The notes: generated by a model from the sequence alone, not told the origin. A stretch of 64,000 nucleotides of DNA from Ostrinia nubilalis (GCF_963855985.1 NC_087105.1:8372501-8436500); one strand, 5' to 3'. Counted from the stretch's first letter, positions 10,601 through 23,621 are shown. Numbers and translations: made by a program.

Positions 10601-11384
10601 TAGGATTTAGATGACACAGTAATTATTCTTAGGTTACCATTCCTAAACATATTTCGATAGAGGTAGATGGAGCTATAAACTATTTTAATACATACTTCAC
10701 TATGGACCACCATAAAATTCGGCCTCCCATAAAATATCAAGTAAGTCCTCTCAACCATATAATATGGGGCAGAAAACATTTTCGGTGTCCGCTGTTCTTG
10801 TTAAAATTTAAGTTCATTAAAAACTAAAAGGCCTTTTCTAATAAACGGTGTACTTAGGCGCGACAGGCTATTCTGTACAGTACAGCAAAGTTATGTTTTG
10901 TCGCAAAATAGTACTTATTGCAAGTACATAAGATTCTAATATTTAGCTTTAACGTTGTATTGTACGCTCGGTATAAATTAGCGGCTCTGTTAGGTCGCCG
11001 ACAATTTTCTTTATTACGTCATAAAGTATAACAATCTTGCTTGATGAAGTTTTTGATTTAATCGTATTCATGATATAAACGACAGTGGGTTAGGCTTTCT
11101 TTGTAAAATAAAGTATTTTTAAGAACGAAATTAAATACAAGATACATAAATAATGCGAACACGTCAATAAATAAGACAAAATATGTACGGGCGCGGCACT
11201 TGAAGGTTTAGATAATAATATGTGGTGCCCTTAGTAATTATGTAATAGATGCTATTTTTCAACAAAACTGTGAAGCCTGACGTGCTATCGACTGTACATA
11301 CAAATGAGCACATGCAAGTTTTGAAACGTATGATATTTCTGTAGTTATTGTACGAGTAGTAGCGTATAGAATTGAATTTTGTAA
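10601..11384. other. Non-coding AT-rich stretch
   Basis: No gene, RNA or repeat that I can support. Confidence 0.4.
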
Positions 11385-11680
11385 GGGCTGATTTTTCAAT
11401 CGTCAGATATCTTTTAAATAATATAATTTTCTTTTAGGGCTGATTTTTCAATCGTTGGATAACTTTTAACTGAAGAATAACCTTGTCATTTTGACATATT
11501 TCCCATACTAAAACTGTCAATGAGCCAAACTTATTCTTTAGTTAAAAGTTATCTAACGATTGAAAAATCGGCCCTTAGTTGAATAATTTGGCACATTGAC
11601 AGTTTCAGTATGGGAAATGTGTCAAAATAACAAGTTTATTCTTCTGTTAAAAGATATCTGACGATTGAAAAATCAGCCCT
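11385..11680. mobile_element. Harbinger-like MITE (outer), TSD TAA
   Basis: Ends gggctgatttttcaatcgtc and its complement (gacgattgaaaaatcagccc) are perfect ~20-bp TIRs. TAA lies on both sides (11382-11384 and 11681-11683, allowing one base). A 3-bp TWA duplication fits PIF/Harbinger. It is split by a related element. Confidence 0.75.
11437..11574. mobile_element. Harbinger-like MITE (inner), nested, TSD TTA
   Basis: Starts gggctgatttttcaatcgtt and ends aacgattgaaaaatcggccc, with TTA on both sides. It is the same family as the element that surrounds it, so one copy has inserted into another. Confidence 0.75.
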
Positions 11681-11683
11681 AAG

Positions 11684-12531
11684 TATAGTACCAAACCTTA
11701 CGCACCAGACTAAAAGAAATACATAGTTATTTTGCTAAGTAAATATGCCTTAAAGATCTTATATATTTCTCTTTATATTCCTTGCTAACACACACACAAA
11801 TTCAAATTACACGGAATAAATTGACTGTGAGTACAGACGAGGTACAAAGGGCTCGACAAACATTAGTAACGATGAAGAAAACACAAGTTTTCTTTTAAGG
11901 AAACTAGTAGAGAAAAACACCCTTGCCACCGCTAAATGGCGTGAAAGGAGTTCAAGGCTTCCCCAAACCTAGTTGGGGCACATCACAAATAGAACGGCAA
12001 GGCCAGTTTAGTTGACACTATTCCAATTTTTTAATTTACCAATGGAACGCAGAAATGTATATTAAAATACATACTGTCATGGTGTTTATCTGTCATGATT
12101 TCGTGAAGACTACAGGGCGTCAATTAGGTATATTTTTTGTTGAATGTAAAGGCTTTTACAGTGCATATTTGGAGCACACTGGTATCGCCATGTTAATGTG
12201 TTTAAAGATAATAATGTAGCGTTGGTAGTTTTATTACGATTACATGTTTTTGGCGTGTTGCTTATCTAACTTAAAGCATTATCTCCGAGTTAAATATAAT
12301 TGCAATATTATTTGGGAGTAAGAGATTTAATCTTTTCTTGATATTATAATTTAGACATGTTATTTTTTTTATATAGAATTATAATATTAGCAATTCGTTT
12401 TTGCACAAATTACTAACAGTCCCGTTAAAATAGCTCTCACAATAGCAGAGTGTCAGCAGCGACCTGTAAACTGCTTTTCATGCTATCTTAGCTGCGCTTT
12501 GGTATTCTCATTGACTTGCACCTATCTGGCT
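11684..12531. other. Non-coding stretch
   Basis: No supported feature. Confidence 0.4.
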
Positions 12532-12565
12532 CACAGAACATAGAAAGAGGTTTCTATGTTCTGTG
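12532..12565. repeat. Perfect 15-bp hairpin
   Basis: cacagaacatagaaa and its exact complement are separated by gagg. No flanking element recognised. Confidence 0.85.
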
Positions 12566-12921
12566 TCCTGGCTGTTCTAAATCAGCTTTGGTTGAAGCGT
12601 CATCTGCTCTAAGAGCTTGTAAGGGTCCAAATTGAATAAACGAATCCACTCTGACCTTGAAGCATCTTTACTTTTGCAAATTAATTGCACAGATTAAACA
12701 AAGCTCTAAGAACGAGCCCTTCATGATTATTACAATGCGAAATTATTAATTCCCAAAATTGACAAAAAATAATTTAATAATTGTGAGGTTAAATTAAATA
12801 TTTTACTCAAAATAGCAACCTAAATGAAATCATTAAACATGAGCCCGATATTTTATATTTTTATAAGAAACACGTTTTAAACCGTTAATAATACTTGTTC
12901 ACAAATCCTCATACATCGTTT

Positions 12922-12983
12922 ATTCGTTCGTTTCAACCGAATGACGTCCACTGCTGGACAAAGGCCTCCCCCAAGGATTGCCT
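12922..12983 (-). pseudogene. RTE-type 3' tip, (GAAC)n tail
   Basis: On the reverse strand: cttgggggaggcctttgtcc, cagcagtggacgtcattcgg and a GAAC-type tail. Only the last ~18 codons remain. Confidence 0.65.
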
Positions 12984-13364
12984 CTTAAATATTTTGCATG
13001 TAAAGTGAAAACCCATGTCAAGTTAAAATATCTAATGTAATTTTACAAGTTTTCACGATATCCAATAGGTACTACATTATTCATCATGTTTTTTATTAGC
13101 TTTTTCTTATTTATAGTCCATTGATTAAAATCTAACTAGACCTGGATTTAATTCCCTACTAGATATATTAAGCAAACATCCAGTAGGTTATAGGAGTCAG
13201 TGATATCAGGCAAAATTATTATTCAAAAAACATAAGTAAACGTAAAAGAAATACATCTCCGTATTTTATATTGCGATTAGACATAGTACCTATTTTTACA
13301 TAACGTCTCAAAGTACGTAAAACTTAATGCAAACTCTAAATGCCGTAATCTTAATAACTTTCGA

Positions 13365-13475
13365 TGTCATCATCATCATCATCATTTCAGCCACAGCACG
13401 TCCACTGCTGATCATAGGCCTCCTTAATGATTTTCAGATAGGCCGGTTGATAGCGACCTGCATCCAGGACCTTCC
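13365..13475 (-). pseudogene. RTE-type 3' tip, (GAT)n tail
   Basis: Reverse strand of atcatcatcatcatcat followed by agcacgtccactgctgatc and gatagcgacctgcatccagg. This corresponds to the C-terminal coding end and (GATGAT)n tail of the same family as 5525-5640. Confidence 0.7.
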
Positions 13476-14340
13476 TGTTATACACTCGACATCAAATAAA
13501 TCACACCTCCCGCGACAAGCATTTTCAAACGTATGCATCCCCACTTCCCACCAATATTGGCACCATTTAAAAGCCTAATTCTAACCTTCATTTCATTAAA
13601 GGAAAGGTTTTTACCCCAAAAATGTGTCTTTAGAAGGATCCACAGTCACTTCTTCAAAAAATTGGTAGTTACGCTAAAGCCAAACTTTTATGGCTATAAA
13701 ACTGTTAAATTAGGATTAATCGCTATCCATCTGGTAAAGAGGACGCGTGAGATCATTATTTGGTTTTATAACCATAAAAATTGGTCTAATTGATCCCATA
13801 GTAGGTGGGCCCAAATTGAGGTATTTTTTCAAGTCACATTTATGGTATATGTTAATCATGTATTAAGAAATTAAATGTGTTTTTCTTTAAGGATATTTAT
13901 TGGGCTTTCAAATAACACCAATATTGTTGGGGCACCATGATTGTGTCAGAAGAAAATCGTTAAAGTTCGCGTCGCGGAAGGTGCGGTTTATTTGATGTTG
14001 AGTATATTTAAAAGGTCGTCTGTCCACCATATGGGTGGACTTGCTACTGTATGGTAGATATTTTTTAAAAGTAAACGAAAAGATAACATTCATCATCCAA
14101 AAATAACAATAAGGTTTTTCCGTAGAAACAACAAAATAGATTATTACAACTAAACTGCCGACCCTTGACAACTGGATATCCCTTTTTGCTGTCTTGGAAA
14201 ATTCTTCTTACTGATAACAATATTGTTTTGCCTGACTTGTCTACCTTGTAGATACAGTTTCCGGAATATCAACCTACTTACTTATGGTAGAGTCATTGCA
14301 AAATCACACTTATTAAAACTCCTTAAGATGCCATATTAAT
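13476..14340. other. Non-coding stretch
   Basis: Short ORFs only, none with recognisable domains. Confidence 0.4.
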
Positions 14341-14955
14341 CAGGGATGTTATGGATATCCGTAACCGTAACCGAAACTTTCGGATATCCGAAATAAAAAA
14401 TATATAAACCTCAAGAGGATTTAAGGCACTATTTAAATCAAAGATGTAATGGCTAAATAATGTAATAATAAATAATAATGACCACCGGTAGCTTGGGCCC
14501 TGCTCCGCTGCCAGCGGGTTAACTATTTTTAAGACTTTTGTTTTTATAATGTATTTTTATTTTTTTGATTAATTACATTGTAAAAAGAAAAAAATAAAAA
14601 TAAGAAATAAAAATGAATAAAGAAATAATAATAATAATATCCAAAATAGTAACCGTAACCGATTCAAAAGTTTCGGATAGTTTCGGATGTAGGCAGATTA
14701 AATTGTTTTTTGTATAGCATTATGATGTTAAGGCATATCAGCCTGATTTACCTTTATAATGCCATCTACATAGTAGCAATTTTTATTTTTTTATTCGATG
14801 TAAAGTGTGCGGCCATGAATGAACCGTGTTGGACAGCTATTGCAAATTGCATTCTAAAGCACAGATATCCGTAACCGTAACCGAAACCGGTATAATATTA
14901 TTCCTATATCCGTAACCGCATCGGTAACCGAAACTACATATCCATAACATCCCTA
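14341..14955. mobile_element. hAT-like non-autonomous element with iterated GTAACCGTAACCG motif
   Basis: Starts cagggatgttatggatatcc and ends tatccataacatccctA; the TIR is about 16 bp. An 8-bp duplication, atattaat, flanks it (14333-14340 and 14956-14963), the hAT signature. The motif gtaaccgtaaccga(aac) recurs at 14361, 14649 and 14871, with a variant at 14911. Interspersed tttcggatatccg blocks are also present. No transposase ORF, so non-autonomous. Confidence 0.85.
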
Positions 14956-14963
14956 ATATTAAT

Positions 14964-15560
14964 CTCTGTACAAGTATTAAAATAATGTTTGACAACTCTT
15001 ATAATTATAATTCTGCCACGAAAACGTATTAACCGTGATTCTACTTTGCTAATGAAGCGAAAAGTTAAGGATCAAGTCATTTTTCCTCGTGATTTTTATA
15101 TGAAATTCAATCCTAATACAACTCAAATTAAGACTTGATTAGTGTAATTATGATGAGGATCTTCATGTAATGTTAGAATCATAAATTGTGTTTTAATTTA
15201 ACGAAGAACGCGGCGGATTTGAAAATTATGATAATTTTGATTTAACTAATTTCTTTCATTAAGAAAATTAACGTATTAAATGCTTAAACTAATTTAAAAA
15301 GTGGCAACTTTTAATAATTCCAAATTATCTACTACTAACAATGCTTTATTAAACAAATTATAAGTCAATACTATTATTTAAAATCCATAAACAAACCTTT
15401 ATTGTACAGTTGTGTGCCATTAAACTATTTTGTCGGCCAAAACAGCAAAATTACTACGTTTTCGCCGCATTACAACAGTCCATCACTACAGTTCATACAC
15501 AAGCACGCGATTACTGTACATTATTACAGTTAATTTGAAAGTTTTATTCGTAATATTATC
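14964..15560. other. Non-coding stretch
   Basis: No supported feature. Confidence 0.4.
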
Positions 15561-15720
15561 ACGTGGACCGAAAGGTGATCGCGTTAAAACAATTATGTTT
15601 GACAAGCGAGCGTGCCATCGCGCGGCGCGCGGAATACTGGCGTGGCGGCGCCCTTACCTTCGCTTAGGGGTGGCTTGTATCGCTTCGGCAGCCTTCTCTC
15701 TCCGTCAGGTAAGCTTTTCG
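15561..15720 (+). other. CpG-rich island, possible untranslated exon
   Basis: Local composition is strikingly CpG-rich (cgcgcggcgcgcggaatactgg) in AT-rich surroundings, and it ends in cagGTAAGC at about 15706, a good splice donor. This could be a first exon of a host transcript or simply a GC-rich repeat. No homology recognised. Confidence 0.2.
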
Positions 15721-15869
15721 AGCGCGAGCGTAGGAATGAAATGGATATGACTCCTTCGACTTTTTATTTCAGTTTCAAGAAGTATTGTATAGGTTACCAC
15801 GGAAAATGTGAAATGAGTTTTCATCACGCTATAGAAGACGAAATCCTAGAGAGAAAATAGACTTATTTA

Positions 15870-15988
15870 GGCTGAGTTGCACCACTTAACTTTGACAGTA
15901 AATTTAACGATAACCGGTGCGTTTTTTATGGAGTTTGACAGATTTTTGACGTTTGTCAAAGCTAAAGTAAGATGGTGCAAACCCACCC
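15870..15988. mobile_element. Harbinger-like MITE 'GGCTGRGTTGCACCA', copy 1
   Basis: Ends ggctgagttgcacca and tggtgcaaacccaccc are inverted repeats; TTA duplications at 15867-15869 and 15989-15991. 119 bp, no coding. A related copy in the opposite orientation is at 18184. Confidence 0.7.
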
Positions 15989-15991
15989 TTA

Positions 15992-17545
15992 GATTAGTAA
16001 CTAGAAACTTTCCAAAATGTTTTTACAAAAAGTTATCAACCTAAAATACCTAAATAAGCAAAATAATCGAGCTTATGATTTAATTATGTTTAGATAACTA
16101 ACATATTAAACACTGAAAGAGTTATTTATTCGTCTCTTCAAATAAATTAAGGTAATGTAACTAAATCATCGATTTTCTGCCGAAATATACGTAGAATACG
16201 AGTATGTGGTAGGTCGTAATTAAATCATCACAGAAACACGAAATATTACACCAGCAAATTACAGCTCACCGCATCACAAGTAAAAACCACCTGCTCCTGT
16301 TTGCAAGCCAACGTTTCGACTGCCTCGTAGTACTTATTAATTACTGGGAGCAAATTAGCGCGTTGACCGAACCGAACTTTCTCGTTAAGCTTGTCAAAAC
16401 GCTTTGTAGAAATAAATCGTAATTTCTCTCTTTGTCGCGAATAGGGACGCCAATTGAAAGTCAACAACAACTGACGTGAAATTATTTCCGTTGCGTCAAC
16501 GATATTATTGAGCTCATTGCTATTTATATTGACTGACGTTTATGATCCGTCAAAATTGGTAGATTTTTACCGCCATCTACCTATACCTCATTGTACAGTC
16601 ACGGAATGAAAAGGTTCGTCAGTTTTCAAATTGATTCCTTCAACGAATTGCGAGCACATAATATTCCCTTTTGAAACTATGTTACAGAATAATCTCGAAT
16701 TAGAGAAAATAATCTTTAACTGTTCGTCAGCAAAGTTCAAAATTATAATTATTGTTTAACTTGTCAAGAAGATTATTATGATTGATAAACTAAACCTTCT
16801 TGATGGTTCAACCTGCCATTATCTATTAAATAAAAAATAACTACATTTTGTAACATTGCACTGATGGGATAGAAAAATAAACAAGCAAAACTAAAAATAA
16901 ATAAATAAAACCTTATTCGTTAGCAAACGTCATATTTATTTAAATGTTAGCAGCACTGTTTCTTGCACGGTTATGTTGGCAAGTTTGACTCTTACAGTAC
17001 CTAGTGCAAGCGAAAACCGACACTAAGGTGACGAACCTTTTCATTTCGCGACTGTACAAGCTTTCTAAATCCAGAATAAAGTATCTCTACTTGATTTTTT
17101 ATTTTATTTAGGTTAAAAACAAAGTTCAAACCTACAAATCGGTAAATATGATGCTGGAGTGTCATGAAATAGAAGATAAGAAGTTATTGGAGGGAGAGGG
17201 AAGCTTTGTATGTGAAAACTATGTCACATAATTTTGATTTTGATTCGAATAATCTGAAAATACCTACTCTTTTATTCTTTTTTTCTACTTTTAATTCTTA
17301 AATAAGTTTTCGAAAATGCGATTACTTTGGTGACGTTTATTCCGAGAATGACTATGACAAAGGATCCAATTTATAAAGACTCTTATCACTCAAATTAAGG
17401 TCTAGACCTTACTAAATAACCTGAAGAAAACTAAATACCCTTTTAGTTTCAGAATAAAAACTACGCTTACCTATTCATTACCTAGATCTCTTTTTTCACG
17501 TTTCGTTTAGGGTACTAAAGTGTTAAATTATAATTTAAAATATTA
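15992..17545. other. Non-coding stretch
   Basis: Nothing supportable. The ORF-like segment near 16246-16470 on the minus strand lacks any domain. Confidence 0.4.
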
Positions 17546-17760
17546 TACAGGGTGTTAGGTAAATGGGTATATGTGCCGACACTAGCCTATGTTAACATGG
17601 TCATATAAATTGTATGGTGAAGTCAGAAAATTGATATCTTCATTTTAATTATTTTATTATCATACAAATCGGGTTTTATAAAATTTATTTTGTATGAAAA
17701 TTAAAAGAAATAAAATGATAAATATTATTTAAAAATTGTCATATGTGTGAATGGCAGCCC
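17546..17760. mobile_element. Single end of a TACAGGGTG-type element
   Basis: tatacagggtgttaggtaaa at 17544 resembles the TIRs of the palindromic elements at 6027, 26160 and 30788. No matching opposite end was found nearby, so this is probably a truncated copy; the right boundary is a guess. Confidence 0.35.
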
Positions 17761-18183
17761 TACTTATATGATTAACTGAAATTTGTTTTCCGTCGGTGCT
17801 AATTAATTTCATTGTCATGATTTCTACGTGAGTTTTTCCAGTTAATTATTTTACTGTCAGACGAAAATGTTGTTTCACATTCAAAAGTTACGTAGGTAGT
17901 TAGTATGAAGTAATGATAAAATTTAAATTAATGTAATAAATATTTACTTCCTAAACGCCTTTAAACCTTTGGAATTTAGTTTTTAAAGTTTTTGTGGTCG
18001 ATTATACACATGGAAAAAACTATTTTTAATTAATTTTTTTCAAAGTAGGAGGCGATTGTATCCACCGTAGTGTGAACGACCTTAATCAAAGAGTACTTTA
18101 GGCACCTTACCTTTTGGCGCGAGTTCACCGTAATAACAAATATGGCGGCTAAAAACGTCAACTTTACACAAACCTGTCATGTA
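17761..18183. other. Non-coding stretch
   Basis: No supported feature. Confidence 0.4.
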
Positions 18184-18302
18184 GGCTGGGTTGCACCATC
18201 TTACTTTAACTTTAACAAACATCAAAAATCTGTCGAACTCCATACAAAAAACGCCGATTATCGTTATAGTTACGCTCAAAGTTAGGTGTTGCAACCTCAG
18301 CC
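18184..18302. mobile_element. Harbinger-like MITE 'GGCTGRGTTGCACCA', copy 2
   Basis: ggctgggttgcaccatctta at the left and aggtgttgcaacctcagcc at the right; interior matches the complement of 15870-15988. Flanking triplets are gta and tta, an imperfect duplication. Confidence 0.65.
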
Positions 18303-18759
18303 TTAATAATACAATGTTAATGACATCGTTTCAGTAAATCAATACATCACAACGCAAACTTTAGCGACGTAAAATAAAATTAATTAGATTCCTTTTGAAC
18401 AAAAACTTACGATTCGAAACAAACTTTTGGGAATAATTTCTGCCCATCGATAAATTCGCAATAAACGGGAATAAAGAAATGAAAAGGCCGCTCCAAACTG
18501 GGATCGGAGATTAATTAGTTCGGAACCTATTAAAATTGACCTATATTTGTGTGTATTATATTGATTTAGACGAAATTTGCATATTTGCTGGTGATGATTT
18601 GTAATGGCTTCATGATTCATCAATTTAATTCTCCAATACATTACGTACAAAGAAAAAATCGTCTCTAAGGTTTTACGATAACTCAAAGTCCGTCCGTCAA
18701 AGACGAAATTTGATTAAGGAAAGACCTGGAAAGTTGATAACAGACTACAGTTAGTATTA

Positions 18760-21025
18760 GGGCATTTCTACTGTACGGTGTATTTTTTCTCAATTCGGTG
18801 CTAAAATTTATATTTAGTTTTTTAAATAGTTTCAATACAAAAAAATAAATGTTACTCCATTCTGAATGTAAAAATAGCATTGTCACTAAATATTGTGAAG
18901 TGGTTTATGAGAAATGTTAAGCATCGAATTGAGAGAGCACCGAATTGAGAAAATGAATCACGGAATTGAGAAATGAATCTCCAAATATAAAAATCGCTCT
19001 GCAAACATAGAATTGATGACATTATGAAGAAATACCTAATGTATTTCAATAATAAATACATAACACAGGGTCTTTGTTTATTTATTCTTAACCTTAAACA
19101 TAAAACAAATATTGCAAAACCCAAGAGCTAGATTGACCTGACACTATACCGAAGATATTATATCGGACGTCAGTTTGTACACGATTAAAATGGCACTCAA
19201 ATAGCTGAAATACAACAAGGCACCAGGTGTTACGGCATTATAGCTGAGCTTCGCCGGTACTAAAGGCTCTACAGAAGCAGTTCAATTCCGTCATTCTCGA
19301 AGAAAAAACGCCTCCGGCATGGCACAGAAGTGTGGTGATAGCATTATAGACTCATCTCACTTATGAGGCGTGTTTACAAGCTGTTTTCGAGAGTCCTTAC
19401 GAATCATCTCGCTCGCAGACTCGACGACTTCCAGTCTTCCTAACAAGCTTGTTTCCGAAAAGGCTTTAGTATTATGGTACACACACAGGTACGCTACGGC
19501 AGATTATACAGAAGACCAAGGAGTCGCGATATCGGGGATGATATCGGAGTCATGGCCTCCGTAGAGCCTTTCAACAAGTGGGTCTCAAAATGAACATGGA
19601 CAAGACAAAAATCATGTCAAATGTCCGTGTTGCACCCACTCCTCTGAAGGTTGGAGACTACACTCGAAGTCGACAATTGTGTATACCTGGGACAAGAGAC
19701 CAGATAGTTATGTCCAACTTTGAGAAAGAGGTCTATCGCTGAATTCAACTCAGCTAAGCATCGATCGGGAAGCTTCGCTATTACGTCTGAAATACCGCAG
19801 CGTCTTAAGACAAAAGTCTTCTACCAGCGTGTGTTGCCAGTGATGGTGTATGGATGTGAAACTTGGTCGCTTACTATGAGCCTAATAAGAATCATAAATG
19901 TGAGCTCGTACAGATAATGTCTGTTGGGACTGAAAAGTTGTCGAGTGGAAACCACGGACCAGTGAGCAGGCCTCCACTAGGTAGACCGACGATCTGGTGA
20001 AGGTCGAGGGAAGAACCTGGAAGAATAATTTTAATAAGATAGCAATAATAGTGTATTTTTTTTTATGAAACCTCAAAAAATTAGTTTTATTGTCTTCTGT
20101 CCAATGACTGGTACGGTCCAATGATTGGTAGTTCACCCTATTATTATGCTCTATTGATTTAATTATTATTTTAAGTCACACAAACAATTTATAGCACAAT
20201 AAAAGTATCTATTTTCATTTAATATCAATTCGGTGTACGTGTTTTCTCAATTCGATGCCCCATATTCCGCGGAATTGAGAACCACGGAATTGAGGAAAAA
20301 TCACATTTCATCAAATTACTCGAAAATATTATAAATTACAACGATTTCTACCAAACGTAATGGCAGATATCAGTTAAATACTTAATTAATTCAGCAGTAA
20401 TCTCATTAAATACTTCATGAACATTATTAATATCGCACACCGGTTTGAGAAATGACCAGTGACCAAAAATTCTGAGTGATTTCAAACCTCTGAAAAATGC
20501 TCCTCAAAGGGACTGATCCCTCTTTTATACTGCTTGACCACTCGAGTGCAACTGCTAGTTTATGGGAATCAGGCGTGGGTGTTCGTATTGTGCGTTGTTA
20601 GTGATATAGGAGCACAAAAGTAAAAATCACGGAATTGAGGCACACACGTCGGACAAAATTTAAATGTGTTACTGTATTAAAACCCAAGGACTTGCAATAA
20701 AGAAACTCATTTATATAGCTTTATTAACTATCCCTTGTTCTGTGAATGTGGGTTTCATAATGGACAAGTTATTATTTCAAAAGTTATGAAGCAAAAACGA
20801 GTAAATTCTGGAAACCGGACACTCCATTTTAGGCCAAATTTCGCCCGTTTTTGAACTTTCGGATTTTTTCAAGGCGAGATGTAAAACCTGGCGGTCTTCT
20901 AAATTTGCTCTCCATCAAGTCAAGAGTCCTATAAATACGTGTGATTTTTTTCAAGTCCATACTTCAATTTTAAAGGTACTTTTTTCGCCCCAGTAGGTCG
21001 ATCGGTCGTCCCCGTAGAAATGCCC
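18760..21025. mobile_element. TIR DNA element with iterated GAATTGAG motif
   Basis: gggcatttctac at 18760 and its complement ending at 21025 form a perfect 12-bp TIR flanked by ATTA on both sides (18756-18759, 21026-21029). The octamer CTCAATTC/GAATTGAG, usually inside a CRCSGAATTGAG context, occurs at 18789(-), 18926, 18942, 18963, 20246(-), 20272, 20287 and 20632. No transposase ORF is visible; an RTE fragment fills the centre. A 4-bp duplication is compatible with several superfamilies, so I do not assign one. Confidence 0.65.
19130..20030 (+). pseudogene. Decayed RTE-type endonuclease-reverse transcriptase
   Basis: Successive frames read a KYNKAPG motif at ~19205, an RT finger segment KLFSRVLTNHLARRLDDF at ~19380-19433, then VGLKMNMDKTKIMS at ~19582, a NFEKEV block, ETWSLTM at ~19860 and GRPTIW at the end. 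These appear in the correct order for a lepidopteran RTE-like ORF, but the palm core is deleted and frameshifts and stops are frequent. It lies inside the TIR element 18760-21025, so it inserted there or was captured. Confidence 0.75.
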
Positions 21026-21029
21026 ATTA

Positions 21030-23621
21030 GCAATTAAAATCAGTATATGACTAACAAGAACTTAAACAAAATGGCGAACAATTTTATAAGAAAAGTTCAA
21101 AAATGTATATCAGTTATCCGACGCTTAGGTAATAAGAATGATTAAACCAATAACTTTCTCACATTATTGAAAATAATTTGATTTCTTATTTTAATTTGCA
21201 TAAGAAAACAGAATGAAAATCTAAATTTTCGAGATTTCCCGCCATCGATCAAGCCCAGACAAGGTTTTTTGGAGATCCTGGACTAATTTAAAATGAAAGA
21301 GCATTTAATTTTCACGCTCGAAGGCGACCTTTAATAAAGTGAGTTGGAAAATGACAAAATAGACTAAACGAAGCTCAGTCTTTTTAACTTGGGATTTTTG
21401 AGTTGCCCCGGAGTTTTGAAGAGTATAGTACTATGATCCTAGCTAGTTACTGAGAGATTTTTCGTTAAATTAATTCTATTACAGTTGCTTAGTAACTAAG
21501 TTGAGTGGGTAGTGTTTGGAAATAGAGATAGCTATTTTCACTTCTGCTACAACTTTCAAATATGACTATTACAAAAGCAAGTCAACTTTTCAGTAATTGA
21601 CATTAATTTGTCTATTATTTGTTATTCTTGCCCTCAATTTTACTCAAGTAGCTTTTTGTTATTCATAAATTACCTATAGGTACCTGATTTCGATAATATA
21701 AGTAGTTCATCAGAAAAACCTACGCTACGCGTCATTCTCTACAGAAAAATTACGGCTACTCAGAATACTAGAGTACTTGTCCATTTCCTACAAAACACCA
21801 CAAAACTTCTGAGACTTCCACAAAACAACGTTAATGCAAAACAAACCGTACCCCACACTTATTTGTTAAAACCTCTGTAGCGAATCCACCGCCCCTAAGT
21901 TATCGACATGCCATGCCATTGGTTCTCAAAGGGTTCTCCAATAAAAGAGGTCAATGGTCTGTTTTTTTTTTCCTAATATAATGGCGCAGTTATACTATGC
22001 GGGAAATTGATCGAATGCATGACGAAGTAAGGGCGACCCACAGCGAAACTAACTGAAGTGCGAATTACACTGTCCCGATTTTCCCGCACAACTCCAACCA
22101 CTAAAGGCTGAAAATTATGTTATTTAAAGTGTTCGAATGGATTTGCTTTTAACGAATACAAAATATTATTGAGAGCTTTCATAAACTTAAATAATGTAGC
22201 GCCACCTGCGGCTTTACCTTAACACTCTCTTATTAAATACTCACAATATAATAATTCTCAATCTTTTTACAAGTAATTTTACAAATAACCATCATCTCAT
22301 ATACTCAACGTAATGTCTTTCCTGTAGGGTAATTCAAGTGCAATCTGTCATTTCAATCTATTCTATTTGTCATTTAGCTTGTTTAATCTGTGCTGAATAA
22401 AGTGCACAATATTTAAGCAGGATATGGTTGCACGCGGATTTTTAGAGAGTTAAATCTTTTGGCCAATAGAAAACGTCATAATAGTTATTATATGAACTGG
22501 GATTGGTCAATGACTTTTGAAATTAAAATCCGATGGCCTGAAAAAATCGGTTTTCCAACAAACGTCAGTTACGCGCAAGGAGGTTTAGCTATTTATCCAT
22601 CGAAGTTAATAAGGGAGAAGACATAAGACTAATTTTATTATTTGCCTGCCGCGACCCGGTTTTTACGAACAATGACGATGACGAACGATGAACCAGTAAC
22701 GAGGAGCACACTTAGCAATGCTTCCAGGTTGCGCCTCGGTATCAATTAAGTAACATTTTCCGTTAAGTTTACTTTATGGCCAACTAAAGGACTTTTGCCG
22801 TCTCCATGGACAAACTCGAAGTATGATAACTACAGTCATTGTCAAAATTTTGCACTGCCATTGCCGCTGGATACCATATATCGCTACTATATTCATAGAT
22901 AATAGACTTTCAGTTAATCGTCAAAATTGACATTGTTTTTTAAATAACAACAAATGGTATGAATTTTTAAATGTGATATTTTTATAAAGGTAAGTCCCCA
23001 AAACAACATTTGATAGCCTATTTTCTTTCGTTGGCATCTAAGTTCCTGTTTTCTACATATATGTTACTACTACCTATTGGATAAGTAACTAAGAAATGTG
23101 AACAAAATCCCTAAAAGCCCATTTGTAATAATATTCTTACTAAACACTGCTGAAAAAGGACTAAACTTCTGAGCTATGAACGTATAATCCAGTAGCATTA
23201 AGTAGGTAGGTACGTATAGCGACGTTGGAACTTGATATAGAAGTTAGCTGTTTTATATTTTTTTTCACAGCAGAAATCCAGCAGAAATCCAGCAGAAATC
23301 TTTATCTTTGATCTTAATATCTGATCGTACGTATTGTCTTTTAAAATATTACATTTGCCTAAATAAAAATAACCGACCTGCTGCTTATGTAAATTATAAT
23401 TATTTATAACCCTACTTACAATGCATAACAATCATAATTAGGTATTATAACCCTACTTAACAATGCATAACAATCATATAAGATAGTTTGGCGTATAAGT
23501 AGGTAGGTAGGTACTATCTAGGCCGAAGGTGGAAGCGATCGACCCGGAAATATTCTCAACCATCTCAACTATCATAATATGTATTTAGAACAGTCCCTCC
23601 TTACCAATGATATTATAGATA
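21030..23621. other. Long non-coding stretch
   Basis: No gene or clear repeat boundary. There is a short local duplication, gcagaaatcca, at 23273-23295 and another (ataaccctacttaacaatgc) near 23408-23470. The rest appears unique. Confidence 0.4.

Noticed and set aside
15430..15860. Protein-coding ORFs 15430-15750 and 15612-15860
   Set aside because: Overlapping frames with no domain; openness is explained by GC-rich, stop-poor sequence.
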